Shown here: one piece after another, positions 1-7,646 of the stretch | How positions within the stretch are numbered: the stretch's first letter is position 1 | Layout: each line of letters opens with the position of its first letter | Origin: an uncultured Clostridia bacterium | GTDB lineage: Bacteria > Bacillota > Clostridia > Oscillospirales > CAG-272 | Direction of reading: 5' to 3' | Assembly: GCA_944384515.1 (NCBI GenBank) | Contig: CALWTU010000011.1 | Location: 1-36,313, forward strand | DNA length: 36,313 bases | Translations under genes and position numbers: made by a program | Notes under the pieces: model-generated | Told to the model about the DNA's origin: nothing | The model's input: only the letters and a program-made list of their open reading frames with translations | The model's database searches: none

Positions 1-67
1 CGAAATCATCAATATTCTGATTTGTCAGCGCCTTTTCGAGTGATGATACTATCTTCGCTTTAATCAT
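1..67 (-). CDS. 5' end of a gene running off the left edge (unidentified)
   Basis: An ATG at 65-67 on the minus strand is preceded by a GGAG ribosome binding site seven bases upstream and opens a frame that stays open for 22 codons to the window edge. The visible residues begin MIKAKIVSSLEKAL. The gene follows rluD after 60 bases in the same direction, so it may belong to the same transcription unit. The amphipathic start resembles the N-terminus of arginyl-tRNA synthetases, but 22 residues cannot settle that, and no function is assigned. Confidence 0.5.
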   Translation of the reverse strand, partial: MIKAKIVSSLEKALTNQNIDDF

Positions 68-127
68 AGCAGATCTCCATTCATATATTTTATAAAGGTA
101 AAAACGAACTATATTTAAAAAAGGCGA

Positions 128-1066
128 TTATGAAAAGTCACCTCTGAGAATATATAGCATTTTTTCAAAATTTTCGGGTAGCGGTGACTCAAACTCCATT
201 TTTTCACCTGTTACAGGGTGGGTAAGCGTCAGTTTTTTCGCATGCAGTGCCTGTCCGTCAAAGAGGGCGGGGTGCTGTTTTTCAAACTGAGTTTTTCCTC
301 CGCCGTAAACGGTGTCTCCGAGCAGCGGATGTCCGAGATGCGCCATATGTACTCGTATCTGGTGCGTCCTTCCCGTTTCAAGAACAAGTTTAAGGTATGT
401 TATCTGCCCGTAACTTTCGATAACCTCGTAATGTGTCACGGCACTTTTTGCGTGCGCTGTCGGCGATGTCAGCACAGCCATCCTTTTTCTGTCAACGGGG
501 TGTCTGCCGATCGGCAGGTCGACAACTCCCGTCTCCTCTTTAAAACCGCCTCGTACCAATGCGTGGTACTCTCTCACTATCTCATGCTTTTCGAGCGCCG
601 AGGAGAGAATTCTGTGCGCATTGTCGTTTTTTGCAACAACAAGAAGACCGCTCGTATCCTTGTCAATTCGGTGCACAATGCCCGGCCGCAGAACTCCGCC
701 GATTCCGGAGAGTGAATCCTTGCAGTGATACATGATAGCATTTACAAGAGTGCCGGTATAGTTTCCGGGAGCCGGGTGCACCACCATTCCCGATTTTTTG
801 TTTATGACCAGAATATCATTGTCCTCGTAAACTATGTCAAGCGCAATATCCTCAGCGGCAACAGACAAGTCCTCAGGCTCCGGTTCGTTTACGGTTATGA
901 TGTCTCCGTCCTTTATGCAGTACTTTTTCACACACGCCTTGCCGTTGACCAGACAGTCGCCGCTCTCTATGAGCTTTGCCGCGGCGCTCCTTGACATGTC
1001 GCTTACCTCTGACAGATACGCGTCGAGCCTTTTGCCCTCGTGTGTTTTTTCAGCGGTGTATACCAT
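128..1066 (-). CDS. rluD: RluD-type large-subunit rRNA pseudouridine synthase
   Basis: A 312-residue protein of the RluA/RluD family, which isomerises uridines in 23S rRNA to pseudouridine. An S4 RNA-binding domain occupies about residues 10-60. The catalytic domain follows, with the signature HRIDKDTSG holding the presumed catalytic Asp135; the usual HRLDKDTSG carries a conservative Leu to Ile change. A second conserved stretch, GRTHQIRVH, lies further on, and the length is normal. The ATG start lies one base after the lspA stop codon, with GGAAAGG inside the end of lspA as ribosome binding site, so the two genes are almost certainly co-transcribed. The exact uridine targets cannot be read from sequence. 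Confidence 0.93.
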   Translation of the reverse strand: MVYTAEKTHEGKRLDAYLSEVSDMSRSAAAKLIESGDCLVNGKACVKKYCIKDGDIITVNEPEPEDLSVAAEDIALDIVYEDNDILVINKKSGMVVHPAPGNYTGTLVNAIMYHCKDSLSGIGGVLRPGIVHRIDKDTSGLLVVAKNDNAHRILSSALEKHEIVREYHALVRGGFKEETGVVDLPIGRHPVDRKRMAVLTSPTAHAKSAVTHYEVIESYGQITYLKLVLETGRTHQIRVHMAHLGHPLLGDTVYGGGKTQFEKQHPALFDGQALHAKKLTLTHPVTGEKMEFESPLPENFEKMLYILRGDFS

Positions 1067-1067
1067 C

Positions 1068-1559
1068 CTATGACCTTTCCTTTTTCGCCTCTTTTACTAT
1101 GTCAACTATCAGCGAGAAAATAAGAATACCCGCTCCTATGCAGACGATAGAATCCGCAAGATTGAAAACCGCAAAATTTATAAGGCGAAAATCTATAAAA
1201 TCCACAACATATCCAAGCAGCAGCCTGTCTATCATGTTTCCTATTCCGCCCGACACTATGAGCGCAAGCGAGAAGCACTGAAGTCTGTTTTCCACCGCCC
1301 CTTTAAAGAGAATTACGGTGATAACAATTATGGCGAGTGCCGAAACCGTAATAAAGATCCATCTGTGATTTTTTAAAATTCCGAAAGCCGCACCTCTGTT
1401 TTCAACATAAGTCAGGTGCAAAACATCCTTTATAATCGGCACTGTATCCACTTTGGTAAGGTATGTCGCCGCAATAAACTTTGATATCTGATCAACAACA
1501 ATTCCTGTTATTATAGTCAAAGTAAAAAGAATAAAGTCTTTTATTTTAAGTATCTTCAA
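1068..1559 (-). CDS. lspA: Lipoprotein signal peptidase (signal peptidase II)
   Basis: A 163-residue, four-helix membrane aspartic protease that removes signal peptides from prolipoproteins at the lipobox Cys. Family motifs are visible: ENRGAAFG near residue 53, then GNMIDR and VVDFID, and FNLADS. The presumed catalytic aspartates are Asp120 (VVD) and Asp136 (NLAD). The start appears to be TTG at 1557-1559, with GAGAGG about ten bases upstream; no better ATG is in frame nearby. It sits between yggT and rluD in a tight minus-strand operon. Its predicted substrates in this window include the lipoproteins at 10790, 11509, 17040 and 29313. Confidence 0.93.
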   Translation of the reverse strand: MKILKIKDFILFTLTIITGIVVDQISKFIAATYLTKVDTVPIIKDVLHLTYVENRGAAFGILKNHRWIFITVSALAIIVITVILFKGAVENRLQCFSLALIVSGGIGNMIDRLLLGYVVDFIDFRLINFAVFNLADSIVCIGAGILIFSLIVDIVKEAKKERS

Positions 1560-1576
1560 TTATAAAACTACCTCTC

Positions 1577-1852
1577 TTAAATTATCGGTAACAAGCCGCT
1601 GACAATGCTCAGCAGAATGTAGGAAATGGTAAAAGACCAGTCAATCGGCGTTCCCTGCAGAATATTATACTTTTGCATAAAGTAACGCACGGGGATGATA
1701 AACGGCTCTGTAATTACCGAGAGAAATGTATAGAAATTGCTCTCCTCCGGATTTTTGAACAGGGGAAAGAACATACGCACAATCATGCATATCATGACAA
1801 AGTTTAAGCTCAGGCGTATAACCTTAGCTATTATAAAAAATATTATTTCCAC
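1577..1852 (-). CDS. ylmG: YggT/YlmG family small membrane protein
   Basis: A 91-residue protein with two hydrophobic segments (about residues 1-30 and 70-91) around a polar loop containing FITEPFIIPVR-like residues, typical of the YggT/YlmG family. The family is found next to sepF in Gram-positive bacteria and is linked to cell envelope and division, but its biochemical role is not settled. The start is GTG at 1850-1852 with AAGGA upstream. It lies 17 bases after sepF and 17 bases before lspA, so it is part of the same operon. Confidence 0.82.
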   Translation of the reverse strand: MEIIFFIIAKVIRLSLNFVMICMIVRMFFPLFKNPEESNFYTFLSVITEPFIIPVRYFMQKYNILQGTPIDWSFTISYILLSIVSGLLPII

Positions 1853-1869
1853 AAAAATTTTCCTTATAA

Positions 1870-2262
1870 CTATCTGTTGATATTTATACCGGTGGGAGTT
1901 ATTATAAATGTGTTTGGCGAGACATTTTTAACCTCTCCTCCGGTAGTGTATGTAACACCGTTTAAAAAGTCGAGCAGGCGCGTTACGCTCTCCTTGTCAA
2001 GTTCCTCAAGATTGAGAACCACGGTACATCCGTTTATGAGATAGTCGGCGATAGTGAAGATTTCCTCCATAGACTCGGGGCGCACCACCTTGAGTTCTAT
2101 GTTGTTTCCCTCGATAGAAGAGTTTGACTTAGGCTCTTCTCTCTGCGGTTCGTTATGGGACTCGGAATATGAGGGATTGAATTTTTCCTCGTAGTCTTTG
2201 AATTTCACATTATCATCCTCATTTGCAACCTGAGACAGTTTCGATCTGAATTTATCAAACAT
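1870..2262 (-). CDS. sepF: SepF cell-division protein
   Basis: A 130-residue protein with SepF architecture: a short amphipathic N-terminus (MFDKFRSKLSQ) that would bind the membrane, a charged linker to about residue 50, and a compact C-terminal domain starting near IELKVVRPESMEEIF. SepF polymerises and ties FtsZ to the membrane in Gram-positive bacteria. The C-terminal domain keeps the family pattern of a VVLNLE strand followed by a helix (SVTRLLDFLNGVTYTTGG) and a final strand. The start has a clear AAGGAGAG site. It follows yggS after a 116-base gap and precedes yggT, the usual ylm order. Confidence 0.92.
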   Translation of the reverse strand: MFDKFRSKLSQVANEDDNVKFKDYEEKFNPSYSESHNEPQREEPKSNSSIEGNNIELKVVRPESMEEIFTIADYLINGCTVVLNLEELDKESVTRLLDFLNGVTYTTGGEVKNVSPNTFIITPTGININR

Positions 2263-2378
2263 TTTTTTGCTCTCCTTTTCGGTTATTTTACATTAAAAAT
2301 ATTAATTCTCATCTTGGGAAATTATTATCCGACTGTTAAATTTAGTTTTCTTTTAACATTTTTACAGATTGGAAAAAA

Positions 2379-3071
2379 TTACTTAATAAAAAGTTTTCTG
2401 CCGACTCTTATCAATGTGGAGCCTTCTTCTATTGCAACTCTGTAACTGCCGCTCATACCCATTGACAGGGTGTCCCACTCGCCGAGGCCGTATTTTTCGC
2501 CCAGGGTGTCAAAAAGATACTTTGTCTTTTTAAAGTAAGGGCGCAAGAGCTCTTCGTCGTCAAGAGCGGGACCCATCGTCATCAAGCCTTTGAGTTTGAT
2601 GCTCGGCAGTTTTATGACCTCTTTGACAAGTGCTTCGCACATATCGGGCATAACCCCGCTCTTTTGCTCTTCGCATGCGGAATTTACCTCGATGAGGACG
2701 GGGACAACTCTGCCGCACTGTGAGGCAAGTCTCGATATGTCCTGTGCGAGTTTTTGCGAGTCCACAGAGTGTATCATGCTTACGCAACCGATAATATATT
2801 TGATTTTGTTTCTTTGAAGAGTGCCTATCTGGTGCATATTCGGAACAAATCCCGCATTTGTCAAGAGTTCGTATCTGCGTTTGAGTTCTCCGGGGCGGTT
2901 TTCTCCGATATCCAAGGCGCCGATAGACGCCAGTGCGGCAAGCTCATCATCTGTGGCGCTTTTTGTCACCGCAACGATTTTGGGCATTGTTACTCCTGCG
3001 TTTGCGGCGATGTGTGCGACCTCTTCTCTTAATTCATTGTAATTTCTTTTAATGTAATCGTAATTTTCCAT
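2379..3071 (-). CDS. yggS: YggS/YlmE family PLP-binding protein
   Basis: A 230-residue pyridoxal-phosphate-binding TIM-barrel protein of the YggS/YlmE/PROSC family, thought to buffer cellular PLP rather than catalyse a reaction. The PLP lysine lies in KIVAVTKSAT (about Lys37). Other family motifs are IGENRPGELKRRYE, HQIGTLQRNK (phosphate region) and the C-terminal SMGMSGSYRVAIEEGSTLIRVG. The ATG at 3069-3071 is preferred because AGGTGG sits five bases upstream; a GTG nine bases earlier would overlap that site. A strong promoter lies just upstream (see 3093-3121). It is the first gene of the sepF-lspA-rluD operon. Confidence 0.92.
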   Translation of the reverse strand: MENYDYIKRNYNELREEVAHIAANAGVTMPKIVAVTKSATDDELAALASIGALDIGENRPGELKRRYELLTNAGFVPNMHQIGTLQRNKIKYIIGCVSMIHSVDSQKLAQDISRLASQCGRVVPVLIEVNSACEEQKSGVMPDMCEALVKEVIKLPSIKLKGLMTMGPALDDEELLRPYFKKTKYLFDTLGEKYGLGEWDTLSMGMSGSYRVAIEEGSTLIRVGRKLFIK

Positions 3072-3092
3072 ACAAACCACCTATTATAAAAC

Positions 3093-3121
3093 ATTATAAC
3101 ATTTAATGCAAAATAATTCAA
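3093..3121 (-). promoter_or_regulatory. Promoter of the yggS-sepF-yggT-lspA-rluD operon
   Basis: On the minus strand TTGAAT (3116-3121) and a perfect TATAAT (3093-3098) are separated by 17 bases. The -10 box ends about 20 bases before the yggS ATG. This fits a vegetative sigma-A promoter. It lies back-to-back with the mrnC promoter. Confidence 0.75.
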
Positions 3122-3154
3122 GTATTTTAAAAAATATTTTAAATTATAAAACAG

Positions 3155-3183
3155 TTGATTTTTAATGCGGGATATGTTATACT
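3155..3183 (+). promoter_or_regulatory. Promoter of the mrnC-hisS operon
   Basis: TTGATT (3155-3160), a 17-base spacer and TATACT (3178-3183) form a good sigma-A-type promoter 27 bases before the mrnC ATG. The predicted leader is very short, leaving no room for a T-box before hisS. Confidence 0.72.
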
Positions 3184-3210
3184 AAAATGGTAATGCGATA
3201 GGGGAACGGT

Positions 3211-3618
3211 ATGGAAAAGGAAAAAAATATCACAAATCTTCCTCCAAGCGGCTCTTTGGCATATCTTGGAGATGCAAGACACAGCCTTTATGTCAGGAAA
3301 ATGCTTATCGAGAGCGGTATAGTCAAATCGGGCGAGCTCAATAAAAAGGCGCTTGACTATGTCACCTGCGAGGCGCAGGCGAGGATGTATGAGAAGATTA
3401 GGGAGCTTCTGACTGACGAGGAGGCGGATGTCTTCAGACGCGCCGCAAACTCCACTCACCTGAATAAGCCCAAGCGAGCCAGCGGCAGGGACTACCGTTA
3501 TGCTACGGGATATGAGGCTGTTGTCGGAATGCTTGAATGGCTGGGCAGAGAGGACAGGCTTGAATTTTTGCTGAAAAAATCTCACGAAAAGGAATTTGAA
3601 GATGATACAGAAAATTAA
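3211..3618 (+). CDS. mrnC: Mini-ribonuclease III
   Basis: A 135-residue stand-alone RNase III catalytic domain without a double-stranded RNA-binding domain, the hallmark of Mini-III, which matures 23S rRNA ends in Gram-positive bacteria. The signature region LAYLGDARHSLYVR (usually close to LAYLGDAVYELYVR) carries the metal-binding Asp, and the second motif ATGYEAVVGMLEWLG carries the conserved Glu. GGGGAACGG is the ribosome binding site. The last 17 bases overlap hisS, so translation of the two genes is probably coupled. Confidence 0.9.
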   Translation: MEKEKNITNLPPSGSLAYLGDARHSLYVRKMLIESGIVKSGELNKKALDYVTCEAQARMYEKIRELLTDEEADVFRRAANSTHLNKPKRASGRDYRYATGYEAVVGMLEWLGREDRLEFLLKKSHEKEFEDDTEN

Positions 3619-4843
3619 AGGAACAATGGATATACTCCCGGACGAGACACCGCTTTTCAGATATATTGAGAGCGTGATGAGACAAGAGGCGGAGAAATAC
3701 GGATTCGGAGAGATACGCACGCCTACTTTTGAGAATACGGAGCTTTTTGTCAGAGGCGTCGGTGACACAACCGATGTTGTGCAAAAGGAGATGTATACAT
3801 TTAACGACAGGGACGAGAACAGGTCAATATCACTGCGCCCCGAGGGAACCGCGTCGGTTGCCAGAGCGATTATTGAAAACGGTAAGTGCTCGGATCCGAT
3901 GCCGCTTAAGTACTACTATATAATTTCGTGCTTCAGGCATGAGAAGCCGCAGGCGGGCAGGAGCAGGGAATTTTTCCAGTTCGGTACAGAGATGTTCGGC
4001 TCGGACAGCCCGATGGCGGACGCAACGAGTATAGCTCTTGCAAACTCGGTTATCAAAAGGCTCGGTCTTAACAATGTTAAGCTTTGCATTAACTCTATCG
4101 GATGCCGTGAGTGCAGACCGAAATACCGTAATGCGCTCAAGGAATATCTCAGCTCTAATGCGGATAAGCTCTGCGATACCTGCAAGGAGAGACTTGAGAA
4201 AAATCCGCTGCGTGTTCTTGACTGTAAAAATCCGGACTGCAAGCTGATAGCGCAGAATGCGCCGAAAACCGTGGAGCATCTTTGCGAGAGCTGCAAGAGC
4301 AAACATGAGTTTCTCAAGAGCGCTCTTTCGAGTATGAATATCCCCTATGTGGAAGATCCGTCTATTGTGCGCGGACTTGACTACTATACAGGTACCGTAT
4401 TTGAGTTTATAGCAGAGGGTATCGGCGCACAGTCAACCGTGTGCGGCGGAGGAAGATATGACGGACTTGTGGAGTCGCTCGGCGGACCTAAGCTTTCGGG
4501 TATCGGATTCGGTATGGGAATTACGAGAATAATTCTTGCAATGCGTGAGGCGGGAGTTGCCGACATAGAGGCGAGAGTGCCTGATCTTTATATTGCGGCT
4601 CTCGGTGAGCGTGCGGCGGTACAGTCCCTCGTTATAACCGAGAGACTGCGTCAGAAGGGAAGATTTGTCGAGTGCGATGTAGTCGGCAGAAGCCTTAAAG
4701 CGCAGATGAAATACGCAAACAAGATATCCGCAAAATATACTTTGATTTTGGGAGATGAAGAAATAGATAAGGGAATTGCCCAGCTTCGGGATATGAACAG
4801 CGGCGAGCAAAGAGAGGTAGAGCTCTCATCCTTCGATATATAA
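3602..4843 (+). CDS. hisS: Histidyl-tRNA synthetase
   Basis: A class II aminoacyl-tRNA synthetase of 413 residues. Motifs are clear: KGTMDILPDE at the start, FRHEKPQAGRSREFFQFG (motif 2 region), GLDYYTGTVFEF and GGGRYDGLVESLGG (histidine-binding and motif 3 regions), then a C-terminal anticodon-binding domain. The ATG at 3602 is chosen over an in-frame TTG six bases earlier because it has AAAGGAA at proper spacing and gives the standard N-terminus. The insertion domain is rich in cysteines (CRECRP, CDTCK, CKNPDCK, CESCK), as commonly seen in Clostridia and possibly metal-binding. A terminator follows at 4942. Confidence 0.96.
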   Translation: MIQKIKGTMDILPDETPLFRYIESVMRQEAEKYGFGEIRTPTFENTELFVRGVGDTTDVVQKEMYTFNDRDENRSISLRPEGTASVARAIIENGKCSDPMPLKYYYIISCFRHEKPQAGRSREFFQFGTEMFGSDSPMADATSIALANSVIKRLGLNNVKLCINSIGCRECRPKYRNALKEYLSSNADKLCDTCKERLEKNPLRVLDCKNPDCKLIAQNAPKTVEHLCESCKSKHEFLKSALSSMNIPYVEDPSIVRGLDYYTGTVFEFIAEGIGAQSTVCGGGRYDGLVESLGGPKLSGIGFGMGITRIILAMREAGVADIEARVPDLYIAALGERAAVQSLVITERLRQKGRFVECDVVGRSLKAQMKYANKISAKYTLILGDEEIDKGIAQLRDMNSGEQREVELSSFDI

Positions 4844-4941
4844 CCGTATAATTTTCGGATTTTGTCTCTTTGGTTTTCGGGGCGCAGTCTGTATGCCGAT
4901 TGCGCATTCCGCATGACCGATCTTTTAAGTAAATTGTCTTT

Positions 4942-4971
4942 CGGTGCGACAAATTCCTCGCACCGTTTTTT
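4942..4971 (+). terminator. Rho-independent terminator after hisS
   Basis: A perfect 8-bp stem CGGTGCGA/TCGCACCG (4942-4949 and 4958-4965) with an 8-base loop is followed by six T residues. It ends the mrnC-hisS unit about 100 bases after the stop codon. Confidence 0.85.
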
Positions 4972-5206
4972 AAACATTGTCGCACGGTGAAATATCAGCC
5001 GTTAACTTGTTTTAAGGGATGTAAGCGGCGCTCTGTGATGTGATAAGGGCGGGGCGCAGTTTTATAATTCGGTGTCAAAAACTCTGTCACCGATTAGTTT
5101 TGACAGTGTATACCGCTCTCAGTTAAAGTGTGAGGCTGAAATTAAAACAGAAATCTTGCTTTAAAAATACAGCGGCAAACATATAATTTATAAGAAAGGT
5201 GAACCG
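4972..5206 (+). promoter_or_regulatory. Gap before ygiQ with a candidate promoter
   Basis: The best promoter candidate is TTGACA at 5100-5105 with TAAAGT at 5124-5129 (18-base spacer), giving a leader of about 70 bases. A TATAAT at 5182-5187 lies too close to the ribosome binding site and has no good -35. No open frame or strong secondary structure was seen elsewhere in the gap between hisS and ygiQ. Confidence 0.4.
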
Positions 5207-7195
5207 ATGAAAAACAGAGATGATTTTCTCCCCGTCAGCATGGAGGATGTAAAAAAGCGGGGATGGTCTGATATTGATTTTGTATATGTGTCGGGGGATG
5301 CATATGTTGACCACCCGAGCTTCGGTGCGGCAATAATTACCCGTGTCCTTGAGAGCCGCGGCTTCAGAGTTGCGGTTTTGGCACAGCCCGACTATAAGTC
5401 AACCAAGGATTTCATGCGCTTTGGCAGACCGAGACTCGGATTTCTTGTCAGCAGCGGAAATATTGATTCAATGGTTGCACATTATACCGTGTCGAAGAAA
5501 AGGCGTTCATATGACTATTACAGCCCCGGCGGAAAGATGGGTTACCGCCCTGACCGTGCGGTTATAGTATATAGCAACAGAATAAGAGAGGCGTACGGAG
5601 ACGTTCCTGTTATAATCGGAGGACTTGAGGCATCTTTGCGCCGTTTTGCCCATTACGACTATTGGGATGACAGGGTGCGCCGCAGTATTCTTGTTGATTC
5701 AAGGGCGGATATTCTTACATACGGCATGGGGGAGAACATTATTCTCAGAATAGCCACGCTTCTTGACCGCGGTATTCCGATTAAGAAAATCCGAGATGTC
5801 AGGGGAACGGTCTATCTTGCCAAAAAAGGAGAAAAAGTCAATTATGACTATATTGAAACGGCGGATTATGATGTTCTGAAAACGGATAAGGAGGCGTATG
5901 CAAAGGCATTTGCCGTTCAGTACAAAAACACCGATTCCGTAAGGGGTAAGGCTATACTTGAGTATTACGGCGATAAAGTGCTTGTGCAAAATCCGCCTAT
6001 GCCGCCGCTTGAGAGGGAAGAGCTTGATTTTGTTTACTCTCTGCCATATGTCAGGGACTATCACCCCGATTATGATGAGCTCGGCGGCGTCAGCGCAATT
6101 AACGAGGTTAAGTTCTCTTTGACGCATAACAGAGGCTGTTTCGGAGCATGCAACTTTTGTGCAATAGCGTTTCATCAGGGCAGAGAGGTGCGTTCAAGGA
6201 GCGAAGAGAGCGTTATAAAAGAGGCAAAGCTCTTGACCGAACTTCCCGATTTCAAGGGATATATCCATGATGTGGGCGGTCCCACCGCAAACTTCAGATA
6301 CCCCTCATGCGACAAACAGCGTGAGCAGGGCGTCTGCCCCGGCAGAAAATGCCTTTCACCCACCCCGTGTAAACACCTTAAGGTTGACCACAGCGAGTAT
6401 GCGCATCTTTTAAGGGAAATCGAGAAGATAGATAAGGTGAAGAAGGTGTTTGTCAGAAGCGGTATCAGATTTGATTACCTCATCTACGATAAAGACCCGT
6501 CATTCTTTAAACAGCTCGTTGAGCACCATGTTTCGGGGCAGCTTAAGGTTGCGCCTGAGCACATATCGCAGAATGCACTGATGATGATGGGCAAGCCGCC
6601 GGTTGAGGTTTATGAAAAATTCAGAGACAAATATTTTCATCTCTGCGAGAGGGCGGGCAAAGAGCAGTACCTTGTACCGTATCTTATGTCAAGCCACCCC
6701 GGCACGACGCTTGATGATGCGATAGAGATGGCGCTGTGGCTCAAAAAGTTCGGTTACTCGCCTGAGCAGGTGCAGGACTTTTACCCGACACCGGGAACAA
6801 TTTCGACGGTAATGTTTTATACCGGAATTCATCCGATGACGGGCAAAAAGATTTATGTTACAACCGACTATCACGAAAAGCAGCTGCAAAGAGCGCTTTT
6901 GCAATACTCAAAGCCCGAAAACCGAAATCTTGTCAGAGAGGCGCTGCACAAAGCCGGCAGAGACGACCTTATCGGCAATACAGAGGGCTGCCTTGTCAGA
7001 CCTGCTTTCGGTCAGGACAGGGACTCTTATCACAAAGTCAAGAGTTTTGAGCGAGAGGGTAAAAGAGGGGCAAAAAAGGCTCCGCACGGTCGCACCAATC
7101 AGTTTCAGCGGACAAACGGTAAAGGGAAAAGTGCAAAGAGCACAAATTCTTACAATTCAGTAACGAAAAAAGAAAAAAGCAACAAAAAAGCATAA
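5207..7195 (+). CDS. ygiQ: YgiQ family radical SAM protein
   Basis: A 662-residue member of the YgiQ family of radical SAM enzymes, whose reaction is unknown. The 4Fe-4S cluster motif is CFGACNFC (Cys311, Cys315, Cys318), preceded by a roughly 300-residue N-terminal domain with typical YgiQ stretches (GGLEASLRRFAHYDYWDD). After the cluster come GYIHDVGGPTANFR and a second Cys-rich stretch (CDKQREQGVCPGRKC), then VAPEH and LVPYLMSSHPG. The last 50 or so residues are Lys/Arg/Ser/Asn-rich and probably disordered. AAAGGTG precedes the ATG. It appears monocistronic, flanked by the hisS terminator and the DnaA-box-rich gap. Confidence 0.9.
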   Translation: MKNRDDFLPVSMEDVKKRGWSDIDFVYVSGDAYVDHPSFGAAIITRVLESRGFRVAVLAQPDYKSTKDFMRFGRPRLGFLVSSGNIDSMVAHYTVSKKRRSYDYYSPGGKMGYRPDRAVIVYSNRIREAYGDVPVIIGGLEASLRRFAHYDYWDDRVRRSILVDSRADILTYGMGENIILRIATLLDRGIPIKKIRDVRGTVYLAKKGEKVNYDYIETADYDVLKTDKEAYAKAFAVQYKNTDSVRGKAILEYYGDKVLVQNPPMPPLEREELDFVYSLPYVRDYHPDYDELGGVSAINEVKFSLTHNRGCFGACNFCAIAFHQGREVRSRSEESVIKEAKLLTELPDFKGYIHDVGGPTANFRYPSCDKQREQGVCPGRKCLSPTPCKHLKVDHSEYAHLLREIEKIDKVKKVFVRSGIRFDYLIYDKDPSFFKQLVEHHVSGQLKVAPEHISQNALMMMGKPPVEVYEKFRDKYFHLCERAGKEQYLVPYLMSSHPGTTLDDAIEMALWLKKFGYSPEQVQDFYPTPGTISTVMFYTGIHPMTGKKIYVTTDYHEKQLQRALLQYSKPENRNLVREALHKAGRDDLIGNTEGCLVRPAFGQDRDSYHKVKSFEREGKRGAKKAPHGRTNQFQRTNGKGKSAKSTNSYNSVTKKEKSNKKA

Positions 7196-7267
7196 ATAAA
7201 ACAAACAGAGTAATTTTTACGAACCAAAAACAACGAAAAAACAAAGCAGAAAAATACAGCTCCAAAA

Positions 7268-7471
7268 TGTGTAAAAAAGTGGTAAAACCGCTGAAAAATC
7301 TCGGTATAACGGAAAAATACATTTTTTAAATTCAGAGGTTTTCCACACCGTAAAATGTTGATAATGTGGAAAAGCTGTGGAGTTTTTTTGGTGGTAACCT
7401 GAATTCAACAGAAAATAACCCTTTTCAACAGTGGAGTTTTCCACAATATCAACATTACTGGATGTGGAAAA
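7268..7471. promoter_or_regulatory. Cluster of DnaA-box-like sequences in two mirror-image modules
   Basis: Exact TTTTCCACA nonamers occur at 7339-7347 (plus), 7365-7373 (minus), 7437-7445 (plus) and 7463-7471 (minus). Both plus/minus pairs have a 17-base spacer. In module 1, read on the minus strand, TTTTCCACA is directly followed by TTATCAACA; in module 2, read on the plus strand, it is directly followed by ATATCAACA. In each case 8 bases then lead to TGTGGAAAA, so the modules are inverted copies. Related nonamers are TTTTCAACA at 7422-7430, AATTCAACA at 7402-7410 and TTTTACACA on the minus strand at 7268-7276. The bacterial DnaA box consensus is TTATNCACA. No dnaA or dnaN gene is nearby. 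The rest of the 451-base gap is AT-rich with no credible ORF. Confidence 0.6.
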
Positions 7472-7487
7472 CTTTTTGTGTTTTTTT
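7435..7487 (+). terminator. Hairpin plus T-rich tract (possible ygiQ terminator)
   Basis: The two outer nonamers of module 2 form a perfect 11-bp stem AGTTTTCCACA/TGTGGAAAACT (7435-7445 and 7463-7473) with a 17-base loop, followed by TTTTTGTGTTTTTTT. This could end transcripts reading through from ygiQ. The same bases are better explained as DnaA-type binding sites, so the terminator role is secondary. Confidence 0.35.
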
Positions 7488-7498
7488 AAAAACACCTA

Positions 7499-7528
7499 TT
7501 GACAAATAGGAAATTGTGAAATTACAGT
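7499..7528 (+). promoter_or_regulatory. Candidate pcrA promoter
   Basis: A perfect TTGACA at 7499-7504 is followed after 18 bases by TACAGT (7523-7528). The last DnaA-like nonamer ends 27 bases upstream of the -35 box, so bound protein could contact RNA polymerase. The leader to pcrA would be about 110 bases. Confidence 0.5.
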
Positions 7529-7646
7529 ATTAAAAATTCAGTTTGCAAAAAAACATTTTTCCGTATTATTCTATCTACCGCAGAATATATGCAGTGTAAA
7601 AAATACGAACACAATACAAACAGATCGAAACAGAGGTAAAACAAGA

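Noticed and set aside
3139-3768. Minus-strand frame of 209 codons
   Set aside because: It covers mrnC and the start of hisS on the other strand; both of those have clear family motifs.
3602-4843. Cys-rich insertion in HisRS as a novelty
   Set aside because: Several CxxC-type pairs in this insertion are a known trait of histidyl-tRNA synthetases from Clostridia, so it is described but not listed as a finding.
7196-7646. Chromosomal replication origin (oriC)
   Set aside because: The DnaA-like boxes and AT-rich sequence invite this call, but no dnaA, dnaN, gyrB, rpmH or similar origin-linked gene is nearby and gene direction does not diverge here. Kept as a DnaA-box-like cluster instead.
7595-7646. 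LexA (SOS) operator before pcrA
   Set aside because: ACGAACACAATAC resembles half of the Gram-positive SOS box, but the matching second half is missing.
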